Positions 1 to 5,297 of a stretch of 6,876 bases of DNA are shown piece by piece. Both the position numbers and the translations under genes were made by a program. The notes below the pieces were generated by a model that ran no database searches, was not told the origin of the DNA, and saw only the letters and a list, made by a program, of their open reading frames with translations. Each line of letters opens with the position of its first letter. Position 1 is the stretch's first letter. Source of the DNA: Candidatus Aminicenantota bacterium (GTDB lineage: Bacteria; Acidobacteriota; Aminicenantia; Aminicenantales; JAFGAV01); contig VGJG01000091.1 of the NCBI GenBank assembly GCA_016867615.1, positions 1 to 6,876 on the forward strand, written 5' to 3'.

Positions 1-1
1 G

Positions 2-1285
2 GGGCGCCGCAGGCCGTTCCCCCTTCCGCGGGTCCTGCATGGACTGCTGCTGGCCGTCCTGTATCTCATCATCCTCTTCTCCCTGCTCCGCAACGTCATG
101 GGCATCAACATCACCCCCTTCCTGACCACCTCGGCCATTCTGACCATGATCATCGGCCTGGCGCTTCAGGGGGTGCTGTCCAATATCCTTTCGGGCATGT
201 CCCTTCATTTCAGCAAATCCTTCGAGCGCGGGGACTGGATCCGGGTCGGGGACCAGGAGGGGGTGGTCATGGACACCACCTGGCGGGAGACCCGGCTTCT
301 CGACCGCAACTCCAACATCATCGTCGTCCCCAACACCGTCATGGCCTCCGAGAAAGTGACCAATTTTTCCCTGCCGGACAAGAAGACGGCGTTGTTTTAC
401 GCCGTCCGGGCCGGGTTCGACGCTCCGCCGGCGGCGGTCCAGGAGGCGCTCCTCGAGGCCGCCCGGGATGTGCCCGAAATCCTGTCCTCGCCCCGGCCCG
501 TGGCGCTCGTCCGCGGGAATGACGATCTGGGGATCTCCTACGCCCTCAAATTCTGGATATCGGATTTCAGCCGAAGGGACGTTCTCCTGACCGAGGTCGG
601 GCGGCTGGTCTGGTACAAGCTCCGCCGCCGGGGCATCGCCGTTCCCCTCCCGGTCGGGGAAAGCGTCACGGCACTTGTCGGAGCCGTCTCCGGCGTCGGC
701 CGGGCGCCAGAGGGGGAGAGCCCGGAGGAGGCCAACTTCCGCGATCTGTTCGGCTCCCGGTTCCTGAGGGTCGAGGAGGGAAAGGGCAAGGGCCGTCTTC
801 TCCTACCCGCCCGGGAGGTCCGCTCCCTGGCCGCCCGGGTGAAGCGGGAAAAATTCTCGGCCGGGGAGGTTCTGTTCCGCCAGGGGGAGCGCGGGGAATT
901 CTGTCATGTCGTCGCCCGCGGCCTCGTGCGCGGCGAGGTCGTGACCGAGGAAAAGGGCAAGCGGTATGTCTCGGAGTTCCGGACGGGACGGGGCGGGATC
1001 GTAGGCGAGATGTCGCTCCTCAGCGGCCTGCCCCGGACGGCGACGTGTTCGGTCGAGGAAGAGTCCGAGCTCATCAAGATCGATGCCGAAGCTTTCGCCG
1101 CTCTCCTGTCCGGCAACGAGCGCCTGGCCGAGGCGATCGCCCGGACCGTCAGCGAGCGCAACCGCCGGAACCAGGATGTCCTGGCCAAGATCAAGGAGCT
1201 CTCGGCCCGGGACATCGCCGCCTCCTGCAGCAAGAAGTCCATCCTGGCCCACCTGAAGAGCTTCGTCAGGTTGTTCCGGTCCTAG
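2..1285 (+). CDS. MscS-family mechanosensitive channel with C-terminal cyclic-nucleotide-binding domain (5' partial)
   Basis: Inner-membrane channel of the MscS family fused to a cytoplasmic cyclic-nucleotide-binding domain, the architecture called bCNG. The frame is open to the window edge: 32 sense codons precede the first ATG (98) and encode another hydrophobic helix (LLLAVLYLIILFSLL), so ATG 98 is internal and the true start lies outside. Counting from that ATG, residues about 8-38 form the pore-lining TM3 region (GLALQGVLSNILSG). Residues 40-90 are the MscS beta domain (FERGDWIRV, VVPNTVM), followed by the alpha/beta domain ending GIAVPLPV near 187. Residues about 250-365 are the sensor, with a phosphate-binding cassette GEMSLLSGLPRTAT (303-316) that retains Glu304 and Arg313, the residues that normally contact ribose and phosphate. 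Real ligand binding is therefore plausible. The family is known to be less tension-gated than MscS; gating here is inference. The next gene starts 3 bases downstream. Confidence 0.93.
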   Translation, partial: GRRRPFPLPRVLHGLLLAVLYLIILFSLLRNVMGINITPFLTTSAILTMIIGLALQGVLSNILSGMSLHFSKSFERGDWIRVGDQEGVVMDTTWRETRLLDRNSNIIVVPNTVMASEKVTNFSLPDKKTALFYAVRAGFDAPPAAVQEALLEAARDVPEILSSPRPVALVRGNDDLGISYALKFWISDFSRRDVLLTEVGRLVWYKLRRRGIAVPLPVGESVTALVGAVSGVGRAPEGESPEEANFRDLFGSRFLRVEEGKGKGRLLLPAREVRSLAARVKREKFSAGEVLFRQGERGEFCHVVARGLVRGEVVTEEKGKRYVSEFRTGRGGIVGEMSLLSGLPRTATCSVEEESELIKIDAEAFAALLSGNERLAEAIARTVSERNRRNQDVLAKIKELSARDIAASCSKKSILAHLKSFVRLFRS

Positions 1286-1288
1286 GAC

Positions 1289-1849
1289 ATGATCCGAGCC
1301 TGTCTGATCGTGTTCCTGGCGTCGGCCTCCGTCCTCTGGCTCTCCACCCTCGGCTACGTGCTTCTTCTCGAGGTCGCCCGCTTCTTTCGCCGCAGGCCCC
1401 GGACGGCTCTCCCGGACTGGCCCCGGATCGCCGTCGTCGTCCCCACCCTGAACGAGGAGGCAAGGATCGGGGACAAGATCGAGGACCTCCGACGGACCGA
1501 CTATCCGGCCGAGCGGGTCCGATGGGTGATCGTCGACGGAGGGTCCGGAGACCGGACGGCGGCCGTCGTCGGGTCGAGAATTCCAGGCATACCGCCGAAG
1601 ACGCGGCTCCTGTTATCTTTCCGAGCTTCTGCGGAGATCGCCCGGAGAGCGATGTTCGCCGTCCTGGAGACTTACGCGGGGCGTACGGATCTGGCAGATG
1701 ACCGGCCTTCCCTGGGCGGCGGCCGTGGCGCTTCTTTCGGGAGCCGTCCTCCTGTTTCTTTCGCTCTTCGGGCTCGAAAAGAACCCCCCCGGGCAGGGAC
1801 CGCGGGGAGGGGAAGCGCGCAGAGCGGCCTGAGCCGGCGGCCCGCATGA
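1289..1849 (+). pseudogene. Family 2 glycosyltransferase remnant, catalytic core lost
   Basis: The start of a membrane-anchored GT2 glycosyltransferase. Residues 5-27 form one N-terminal transmembrane helix. Residues 46-94 are the first half of a GT-A nucleotide-sugar fold, with PTLNEE (52-57) and VDGGSGD (82-88), both typical of the family. After about residue 95 (base 1573) the match stops: no DXD metal-binding motif, acceptor loop or Q/RXXRW-type region is seen, and the residual reading frame turns into low-complexity Arg/Gly/Pro-rich sequence. Intact relatives with this layout are usually about 350-400 residues; this frame gives 186. A hydrophobic C-terminal-like segment lies in another frame at 1698-1832, suggesting an internal deletion plus a frameshift. 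The start ATG has a poor ribosome site (AGGA almost touching it) and lies 3 bases after the channel gene, so translation was probably coupled. A short functional protein cannot be excluded, but loss of catalysis seems likely. Confidence 0.62.
1698..1832 (+). other. Out-of-frame hydrophobic segment, possible C-terminal remnant of the glycosyltransferase
   Basis: Frame from ATG 1698 to TGA 1830-1832 gives 44 residues: MTGLPW, then a hydrophobic helix (AAAVALLSGAVLLFLSLFG), then a polar Gly/Arg tail. It overlaps the glycosyltransferase frame shifted by one base. A single-base indel near 1691 would join TDL of the upstream frame to WQMTGLPW here. Membrane-anchored GT2 enzymes often end in transmembrane helices, so a decayed C-terminus is the favoured reading. 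No convincing ribosome-binding site precedes the ATG, so an independent small membrane protein is less likely. Confidence 0.35.
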
Positions 1850-1858
1850 CGAGGAAGT

Positions 1859-1886
1859 TTGCCTCAAGGCGGTGTTCCGATATAAT
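1859..1886 (+). promoter_or_regulatory. Sigma70-type promoter for the peptidase-galactosidase operon
   Basis: TTGCCT (1859-1864), a 16-base spacer, and a perfect TATAAT (1881-1886). The expected transcription start is near 1893, giving a leader of about 35 bases before ATG 1928, which has a GGGAGG ribosome site at 1918-1923. The surrounding DNA is GC-rich, so a perfect -10 box is unlikely by chance. The -35 box is followed directly by CAAGGC, making a short inverted pair GCCT-CA-AGGC that could be an operator; that part is weak. Confidence 0.75.
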
Positions 1887-1927
1887 GGCTCTCTGAAGAG
1901 GGTATTTTCGGCTCAAAGGGAGGCGGT

Positions 1928-3127
1928 ATGAGGCTGGGGATGATTCGACTCCTGGGATGTTCGGCCCTGACTCTTTTGTTGCTGATCGGTACGGGATGCG
2001 GGAACGGAGGCCGCGACGCGCGGGAAGAAGCGTTCTCTATCCGGGCAACAGGCGAGGAGAACGGCGCGCTCCGCCTGTCCCTGGATCTCGGCGGCCTGGA
2101 GAAGCCGGAGGGCAGGGAGGCGTTCCCGCCGATCTTTCACCTGCCGCCCGTCAGGCAGGACGAGACCGGGACGTGCTGGGCCTTCGCCGCCACGTCGCTC
2201 CTCGAGTCGGAGCTGAAGAGGCTGGGTAGGATGGAAGTGAAACTGTCCGAGATGCACACGGCCTACTGGGAATATGTCGAAAAAGCCCGGCGGTTCGTGA
2301 GGCGCGAGGGCGATTCTTTCCTGGGACAGGGCAGCGAGCCGAACTCCGCCCTGGCGCGCATCAAGCAGTACGGCCTCGTCCGGGCGTCCGACTACAGCGG
2401 ACTGCCTCCCGGAAAGACGTCCCACGACCACAGTCCTCTCTTCAAAGAATTCAAGGATTACCTGCAGGCGGTTTCCGCGCGCCGGGACTGGGACGAAAGT
2501 CGAGCGCTTTCCGGCGTCCGGGACATCCTCGACCGGCACCTGGGGAGGCCGCCCGAAAGGATCGCCGTCGACGGCCGGGACCTGACTCCCCTGGAGTATC
2601 TCGGTGAGCTCGGTCTCGAGCCCGACGACTACGTTTCGCTCATCAGCTTCCTCCATCTTCCGTTTTACGCCCGTGGCGTGTTCCGCGTGCCGGACAACTG
2701 GTGGCGGAGCGAGGATTATCACAACCTTCCCCTGGACGAGTTCTATGAGGCGCTCCGTGGCGCCCTGGGCGGGGGATACACGGCCGTCCTGGCCGTGGAT
2801 TTTTCGGAGCCGGGCTACAGCGGAGAAGAGGATGTGGCCGTCATCCCCAGCTTCGACATTCCCCGGAACCTGATCGACCAGTCGAGTCGGGAATTCCGGT
2901 TCGCGAACGGAACGTCGACCGACGACCATTCCGTTCACTGCGTGGGCCTGACGCGGAGCAAGGATGAGGACTGGTTCCTGATCAAGGACTCCTGGGAGAA
3001 CGCCTACCGGGGCGCCCACAAGGGCTATTTCTTCTACCGCGGGGATTATGTCCGCCTCAAGTGCCTGATGTTTTTGACCCACGGGGACGCCGTTCGGAAC
3101 ATCCTGGCGAAGTTTCCGGCAAGCTGA
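1928..3127 (+). CDS. C1-family (papain/bleomycin-hydrolase-like) cysteine peptidase, predicted lipoprotein
   Basis: A 399-residue secreted cysteine peptidase. Residues 1-23 form a signal peptide and Cys24 (IGTGC) is the likely lipidation site, so the enzyme should be anchored in the periplasm or outer membrane; the lipobox is not ideal (Gly at -3). The papain-fold catalytic elements are in the usual order: oxyanion-hole Gln77 and nucleophile Cys83 in QDETGTCWAF (77-86), and general base His334 in DDHSVHCVG. WFLIKDSWEN (349-358) occupies the place where papains have KNSWG, so the third catalytic residue is Asp354, not Asn. KGYFFYRGDYVRLK near the C-terminus resembles the tail of the C1B/PepC-like group. 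The roughly 250 residues between Cys and His are longer than in papain, also as in C1B enzymes. ATG 1928 is chosen for its GGGAGG site; Met5 (1940) is a possible alternative. It probably forms an operon with the galactosidase 43 bases downstream. Whether it is an endo- or aminopeptidase is not decidable here. Confidence 0.88.
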   Translation: MRLGMIRLLGCSALTLLLLIGTGCGNGGRDAREEAFSIRATGEENGALRLSLDLGGLEKPEGREAFPPIFHLPPVRQDETGTCWAFAATSLLESELKRLGRMEVKLSEMHTAYWEYVEKARRFVRREGDSFLGQGSEPNSALARIKQYGLVRASDYSGLPPGKTSHDHSPLFKEFKDYLQAVSARRDWDESRALSGVRDILDRHLGRPPERIAVDGRDLTPLEYLGELGLEPDDYVSLISFLHLPFYARGVFRVPDNWWRSEDYHNLPLDEFYEALRGALGGGYTAVLAVDFSEPGYSGEEDVAVIPSFDIPRNLIDQSSREFRFANGTSTDDHSVHCVGLTRSKDEDWFLIKDSWENAYRGAHKGYFFYRGDYVRLKCLMFLTHGDAVRNILAKFPAS

Positions 3128-3170
3128 TGGGATTCGAAAGGGGAGAATGAGGACCGTGAGGAGAACGCCG

Positions 3171-4412
3171 ATGTCGAACTCAAGAAAGGCGATGACCGCC
3201 GCTTCGGTTTTCGCCGCCCGCATCACGGCCCTGGCCTGGCTTGCGGTCGGAGCGGGGACGGTGTTCCTGTCCCCGGCCTGCAAGGAAAAGGAGGCGCGGA
3301 GGCGTTTGACGTTGAGCGATTTCGACACGCTGGCCCTCAAACCGCCCATGGGCTGGAATTCCTGGAACAAGTTCGGCTGCGACGTGGACGAGAAGCTGGT
3401 GCGGAGCATGGCCGAGGCCATGGTCGAAAGGGGGCTGGCCGCCGCGGGCTACGAGTACGTGGTCATCGATGACTGCTGGCAGAAAGACCGCGACGCCCGG
3501 GGGAACATCCTCGCCGACCCCGAGCGGTTCCCCTCGGGCATGAAAGCCCTGGCCGACTACGTCCATTCCCTGGGGCTGAAGTTCGGGCTCTATTCCTGCG
3601 CCGGGGACAAGACCTGCGAGGGGCGGCCGGGAAGCCGCGGCTACGAGGAGCAGGACGCCCGGCAGTACGCCTCCTGGGGGGTGGACTATCTCAAATACGA
3701 CTGGTGCCATACCGAAGGCCTGCAGGCCGAGGAGGCCTATAAGAAAATGCGGGCCGCCCTGGAAGCCGCCGGCCGGCCCATCGTCTTCAGCATCTGCGAA
3801 TGGGGCCGGAACCGGCCCTGGCTGTGGGCCCGGGGCGTCGGCCACTTATGGAGGACGACGGGAGACATCAAGGACGACTGGGAGAGCGTTCTCAAGATCC
3901 TGGACCTCCAGGTCGGACTCGAGGAGTACGCCGGGCCCGGCGGCTGGAACGACCCGGACATGCTGGAGGTGGGCAACGGCGGCATGACCGCCGATGAATA
4001 CAAAGCTCATTTCAGCCTGTGGTGCCTTCTGTCCGCGCCCCTGATGGCCGGGAACGACCTGAGGACGATGTCCCGGGAGACGGAATTCATCCTGACCAAC
4101 CCCGACGTCATCGCCGTGAACCAGGACGCCCTGGGCGTCCAGGGGAGGAGGTTCCGCAAGGAGGACGACCGGGAGGTCTGGGTCAAGCCGCTGGCCGACG
4201 GGTCCCTGGCCGTAGTGCTCCTGAACCGCGGCCGGGTCAAGGAGCGGATCGCGGTCTCCTGGGCCGAGCTGGATATCGAGACGTCCACCTGCTTCGTGCG
4301 CGACCTGTGGAGGAAGAAGGACCTGGGACGCTTCCTGAGCGGCTATGCGGCCGACGTCCCGCCCCGGGCCGCGGTCATGGTCAAGGTCAAACCCTCGAAC
4401 ATCATCGATTGA
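3171..4412 (+). CDS. GH27 alpha-galactosidase, predicted lipoprotein
   Basis: A retaining glycoside hydrolase of family 27 that removes terminal alpha-galactosyl (possibly alpha-N-acetylgalactosaminyl or beta-L-arabinopyranosyl) residues. Family landmarks: PPMGWNSWNKFGC and YVVIDDCWQ at the N-terminal side of the barrel, DPERFPSGMKALADYVH, YLKYDWC with nucleophile Asp177, LWRTTGDIKDDW with acid/base Asp232, and GGWNDPDMLEVG plus VNQDALG. A C-terminal beta domain follows from about residue 320. At 413 residues it is the usual single-barrel length. ATG 3171 is chosen because GAGGAG (3158-3163) sits 7 bases upstream; ATG 3147 also keeps the frame but has a purine run almost touching it. From ATG 3171, a signal segment leads to Cys37 (LSPAC), so a surface or periplasmic lipoprotein is likely. 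Trp follows the nucleophile where eukaryotic enzymes have Gly and others Asn. No separate promoter is visible, so it is probably co-transcribed with the upstream peptidase. Confidence 0.92.
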   Translation: MSNSRKAMTAASVFAARITALAWLAVGAGTVFLSPACKEKEARRRLTLSDFDTLALKPPMGWNSWNKFGCDVDEKLVRSMAEAMVERGLAAAGYEYVVIDDCWQKDRDARGNILADPERFPSGMKALADYVHSLGLKFGLYSCAGDKTCEGRPGSRGYEEQDARQYASWGVDYLKYDWCHTEGLQAEEAYKKMRAALEAAGRPIVFSICEWGRNRPWLWARGVGHLWRTTGDIKDDWESVLKILDLQVGLEEYAGPGGWNDPDMLEVGNGGMTADEYKAHFSLWCLLSAPLMAGNDLRTMSRETEFILTNPDVIAVNQDALGVQGRRFRKEDDREVWVKPLADGSLAVVLLNRGRVKERIAVSWAELDIETSTCFVRDLWRKKDLGRFLSGYAADVPPRAAVMVKVKPSNIID

Positions 4413-4465
4413 GTGAGACGGAGGAGGCTCGGCCGACGTCTTCATCCCTGAAGGCCGTCGATCAG

Positions 4466-4502
4466 GCCCGCTGCCGGGCGCGGACCGGCGATCGGCGGTC
4501 CG
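4466..4502. repeat. Two adjacent dyads between the galactosidase and hicB
   Basis: A small hairpin GCCCG-ctgc-CGGGC (4466-4479) is followed by a 22-bp near-perfect palindrome (4481-4502) with arms CGGACCG and CGGTCCG around a central CGATCG; only one symmetric base pair breaks it. There is no T-run after it, so it is not a classical intrinsic terminator. It could end the upstream operon in a factor-dependent way, or be an operator for the hicB-like gene that starts 52 bases downstream. The remainder of the 142-base gap (4413-4554) shows no credible gene. Confidence 0.4.
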
Positions 4503-4554
4503 ACCGGGACGTCAGCGCCCGCCGGAGAAAGGATCTCGATTCGAGGGAAGGCCG

Positions 4555-4749
4555 TTGAGATATCGCGTCAGAATGACCGCCTTGAACGGCGGATTCGCCG
4601 TCTGGGTGCCGGCCCTGCCCGGATGCCGCGCCTTCGGCAGGAACGAGGACGAGGCGCTGGAGAACATCAGGCAGGCGATCCGGTCCACCCTCGAAGCCCT
4701 GGAGGAGCAGAACGCCCCCTTTGATTGCCGGGAGGTCGATATCCGCTGA
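4555..4749 (+). CDS. HicB-like antitoxin (orphan, single domain)
   Basis: A 64-residue protein of the HicB/UPF0150 fold. The diagnostic pattern is present: a first beta strand (YRVRM), GGFAVWVPALPGCRAFG (residues 12-28), then a helix EDEALENIRQAIRSTLEALEE. In HicAB toxin-antitoxin pairs this domain blocks the HicA mRNA interferase. There is no C-terminal HTH or ribbon-helix-helix extension, so it would not bind DNA by itself in the way longer HicB proteins do. The start is TTG at 4555, supported by GAGGG (4543-4547) about 7 bases upstream; no in-frame ATG gives a complete domain. No HicA-like frame (short, with a GSH motif) was found on either side within 150 bases: the upstream gap is GC-rich and non-coding and the downstream neighbour is a membrane protein on the opposite strand. 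It is therefore an orphan, perhaps a domesticated regulator or the relic of a lost pair. Confidence 0.82.
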   Translation: MRYRVRMTALNGGFAVWVPALPGCRAFGRNEDEALENIRQAIRSTLEALEEQNAPFDCREVDIR

Positions 4750-4763
4750 GGGCCTGCGGCTTT

Positions 4764-4797
4764 CTCCCGCCCCGGTCCCGCCCTGCGGCGGCGGGAG
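4764..4797. terminator. GC-rich hairpin between convergent genes
   Basis: CTCCCGCC (4764-4771) pairs with GGCGGGAG (4790-4797) across 18 bases; an alternative tighter stem is CCCGCC (4777-4782) with GGCGGG (4790-4795). It sits between the ends of the hicB-like gene and the convergent DUF4234 gene, where a shared bidirectional terminator would be expected. No U-tract follows on either strand, so termination is an inference from position and stem strength. Confidence 0.4.
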
Positions 4798-4814
4798 GAG
4801 AGACGCGGCGGCGC

Positions 4815-5123
4815 TCAGCCCGCCAGCTTGTTGAGCTCGCTCTGGACGATGGCCGGCATGATGATGCCGATGAACCAGAAGAGCAGGAACCACATGACGG
4901 TGTTGTTGTCCTTTTTGACCTGGGTCGAGAACGCCTCGGCGTATTTGTACAGCCAGTAGATGTTGGCGATGGGGACGATGAGCAGCCAGGCTGTCGGGAT
5001 CTGAGCGCCCAGGCTGTTCATCTCGGTCTTGGTCTTGACCATCCAGACGATGAAATAAATGCCGAAGGTCACGATGCTCAGGATGTAGACAACGAGGACG
5101 TCCCTGCGAGTGATTGCGGCCAT
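4815..5123 (-). CDS. DUF4234-family small membrane protein
   Basis: A 102-residue integral membrane protein of the DUF4234 type, function unknown. Three hydrophobic segments are visible: residues 9-29 ([21 protein letters not shown]), about 44-62 ([19 protein letters not shown]) and about 75-93 ([19 protein letters not shown]). The family signature is the [13 protein letters not shown] stretch and the [14 protein letters not shown] stretch. The start is set at 5123 because the minus strand reads AAGGAGG (5129-5135) five bases before that ATG; the frame is open to an ATG at 5156, but this has no ribosome site and would translate through the Shine-Dalgarno sequence. The gene ends 65 bases from the convergent hicB-like gene and is divergent from the oxidoreductase, with two candidate promoters in the shared region. 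Its membrane role is not predictable from sequence. Confidence 0.85.
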   Translation of the reverse strand: MAAITRRDVLVVYILSIVTFGIYFIVWMVKTKTEMNSLGAQIPTAWLLIVPIANIYWLYKYAEAFSTQVKKDNNTVMWFLLFWFIGIIMPAIVQSELNKLAG

Positions 5124-5148
5124 GTTTGCCTCCTTACCTGACAGATGT

Positions 5149-5175
5149 ATTATCAAAACCGCTCTCGGATGTCAA
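5149..5175 (-). promoter_or_regulatory. Proximal promoter of the DUF4234 gene
   Basis: On the minus strand a perfect TTGACA (plus-strand TGTCAA, 5170-5175) is followed by GATAAT (5149-5154) after 15 bases, or by the poorer TAATAC (5147-5152) after 17. The -35 is perfect but the best -10 has a short spacer, so this is a moderate call. The leader to ATG 5123 would be only about 20 bases. Confidence 0.5.
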
Positions 5176-5183
5176 ATCCGAGA
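5163..5183. promoter_or_regulatory. Operator-like dyad over the -35 box
   Basis: Perfect 8-bp inverted arms TCTCGGAT (5163-5170) and ATCCGAGA (5176-5183) flank GTCAA. The minus-strand TTGACA box (5170-5175) lies in the loop and inner edge, so a dimeric repressor bound here would mask it. In a transcript from the more distal minus-strand promoter the same bases could fold as an RNA hairpin in the leader. No regulator gene is in the window. Confidence 0.5.
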
Positions 5184-5217
5184 CGGGCCGTATCTATCCT
5201 TGCGCACGGGTTGGGGG

Positions 5218-5246
5218 TTGCCTTGCCCGGGCTCTTCGATTATAAT
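5218..5246 (+). promoter_or_regulatory. Promoter of the FAD oxidoreductase gene
   Basis: TTGCCT (5218-5223), an optimal 17-base spacer and a perfect TATAAT (5241-5246). The start of transcription is expected near 5253, leaving about 45 bases of leader before TTG 5298. The -35 hexamer is identical to that of the peptidase promoter at 1859. Confidence 0.72.
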
Positions 5247-5266
5247 AAATTCGGGATTCAAGGCAA
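5239..5266 (-). promoter_or_regulatory. Overlapping minus-strand promoter sharing the same -10
   Basis: Read on the minus strand, TTGCCT (plus-strand AGGCAA, 5261-5266), 16 bases, then TATAAT (plus-strand ATTATA, 5239-5244). It shares its -10 with the plus-strand promoter through the palindrome ATTATAAT (5239-5246). It would give the DUF4234 gene a leader of about 110 bases that includes the dyad at 5163-5183. Confidence 0.55.
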
Positions 5267-5297
5267 AAGGGAATTTTCTTAAAAACGAGGTCGCGTT

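Noticed and set aside
1045..1701. Plus-strand frame of 218 codons overlapping the channel and glycosyltransferase
   Set aside because: Arg/Pro/Gly-rich out-of-frame translation of the real genes, with no ribosome site.
3147..3170. ATG 3147 as the galactosidase start
   Set aside because: Its purine run ends one base before the ATG, whereas ATG 3171 has GAGGAG at 7 bases and gives a better-shaped signal peptide.
1913..3421. Antisense open frame of 502 codons opposite the peptidase and galactosidase start
   Set aside because: It spans two well-supported genes on the other strand and shows no family motif or ribosome-binding site.
4413..4554. Possible HicA toxin upstream of the hicB-like gene
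   Set aside because: All frames were read for a short protein with a GSH-type motif; only GC-rich shadow sequence and two dyads are present.
5208..5230. G-runs before the oxidoreductase promoter as a G-quadruplex
   Set aside because: Only three G-runs of three or more are present and one is separated by a C-rich stretch, so the four-run pattern is not met.
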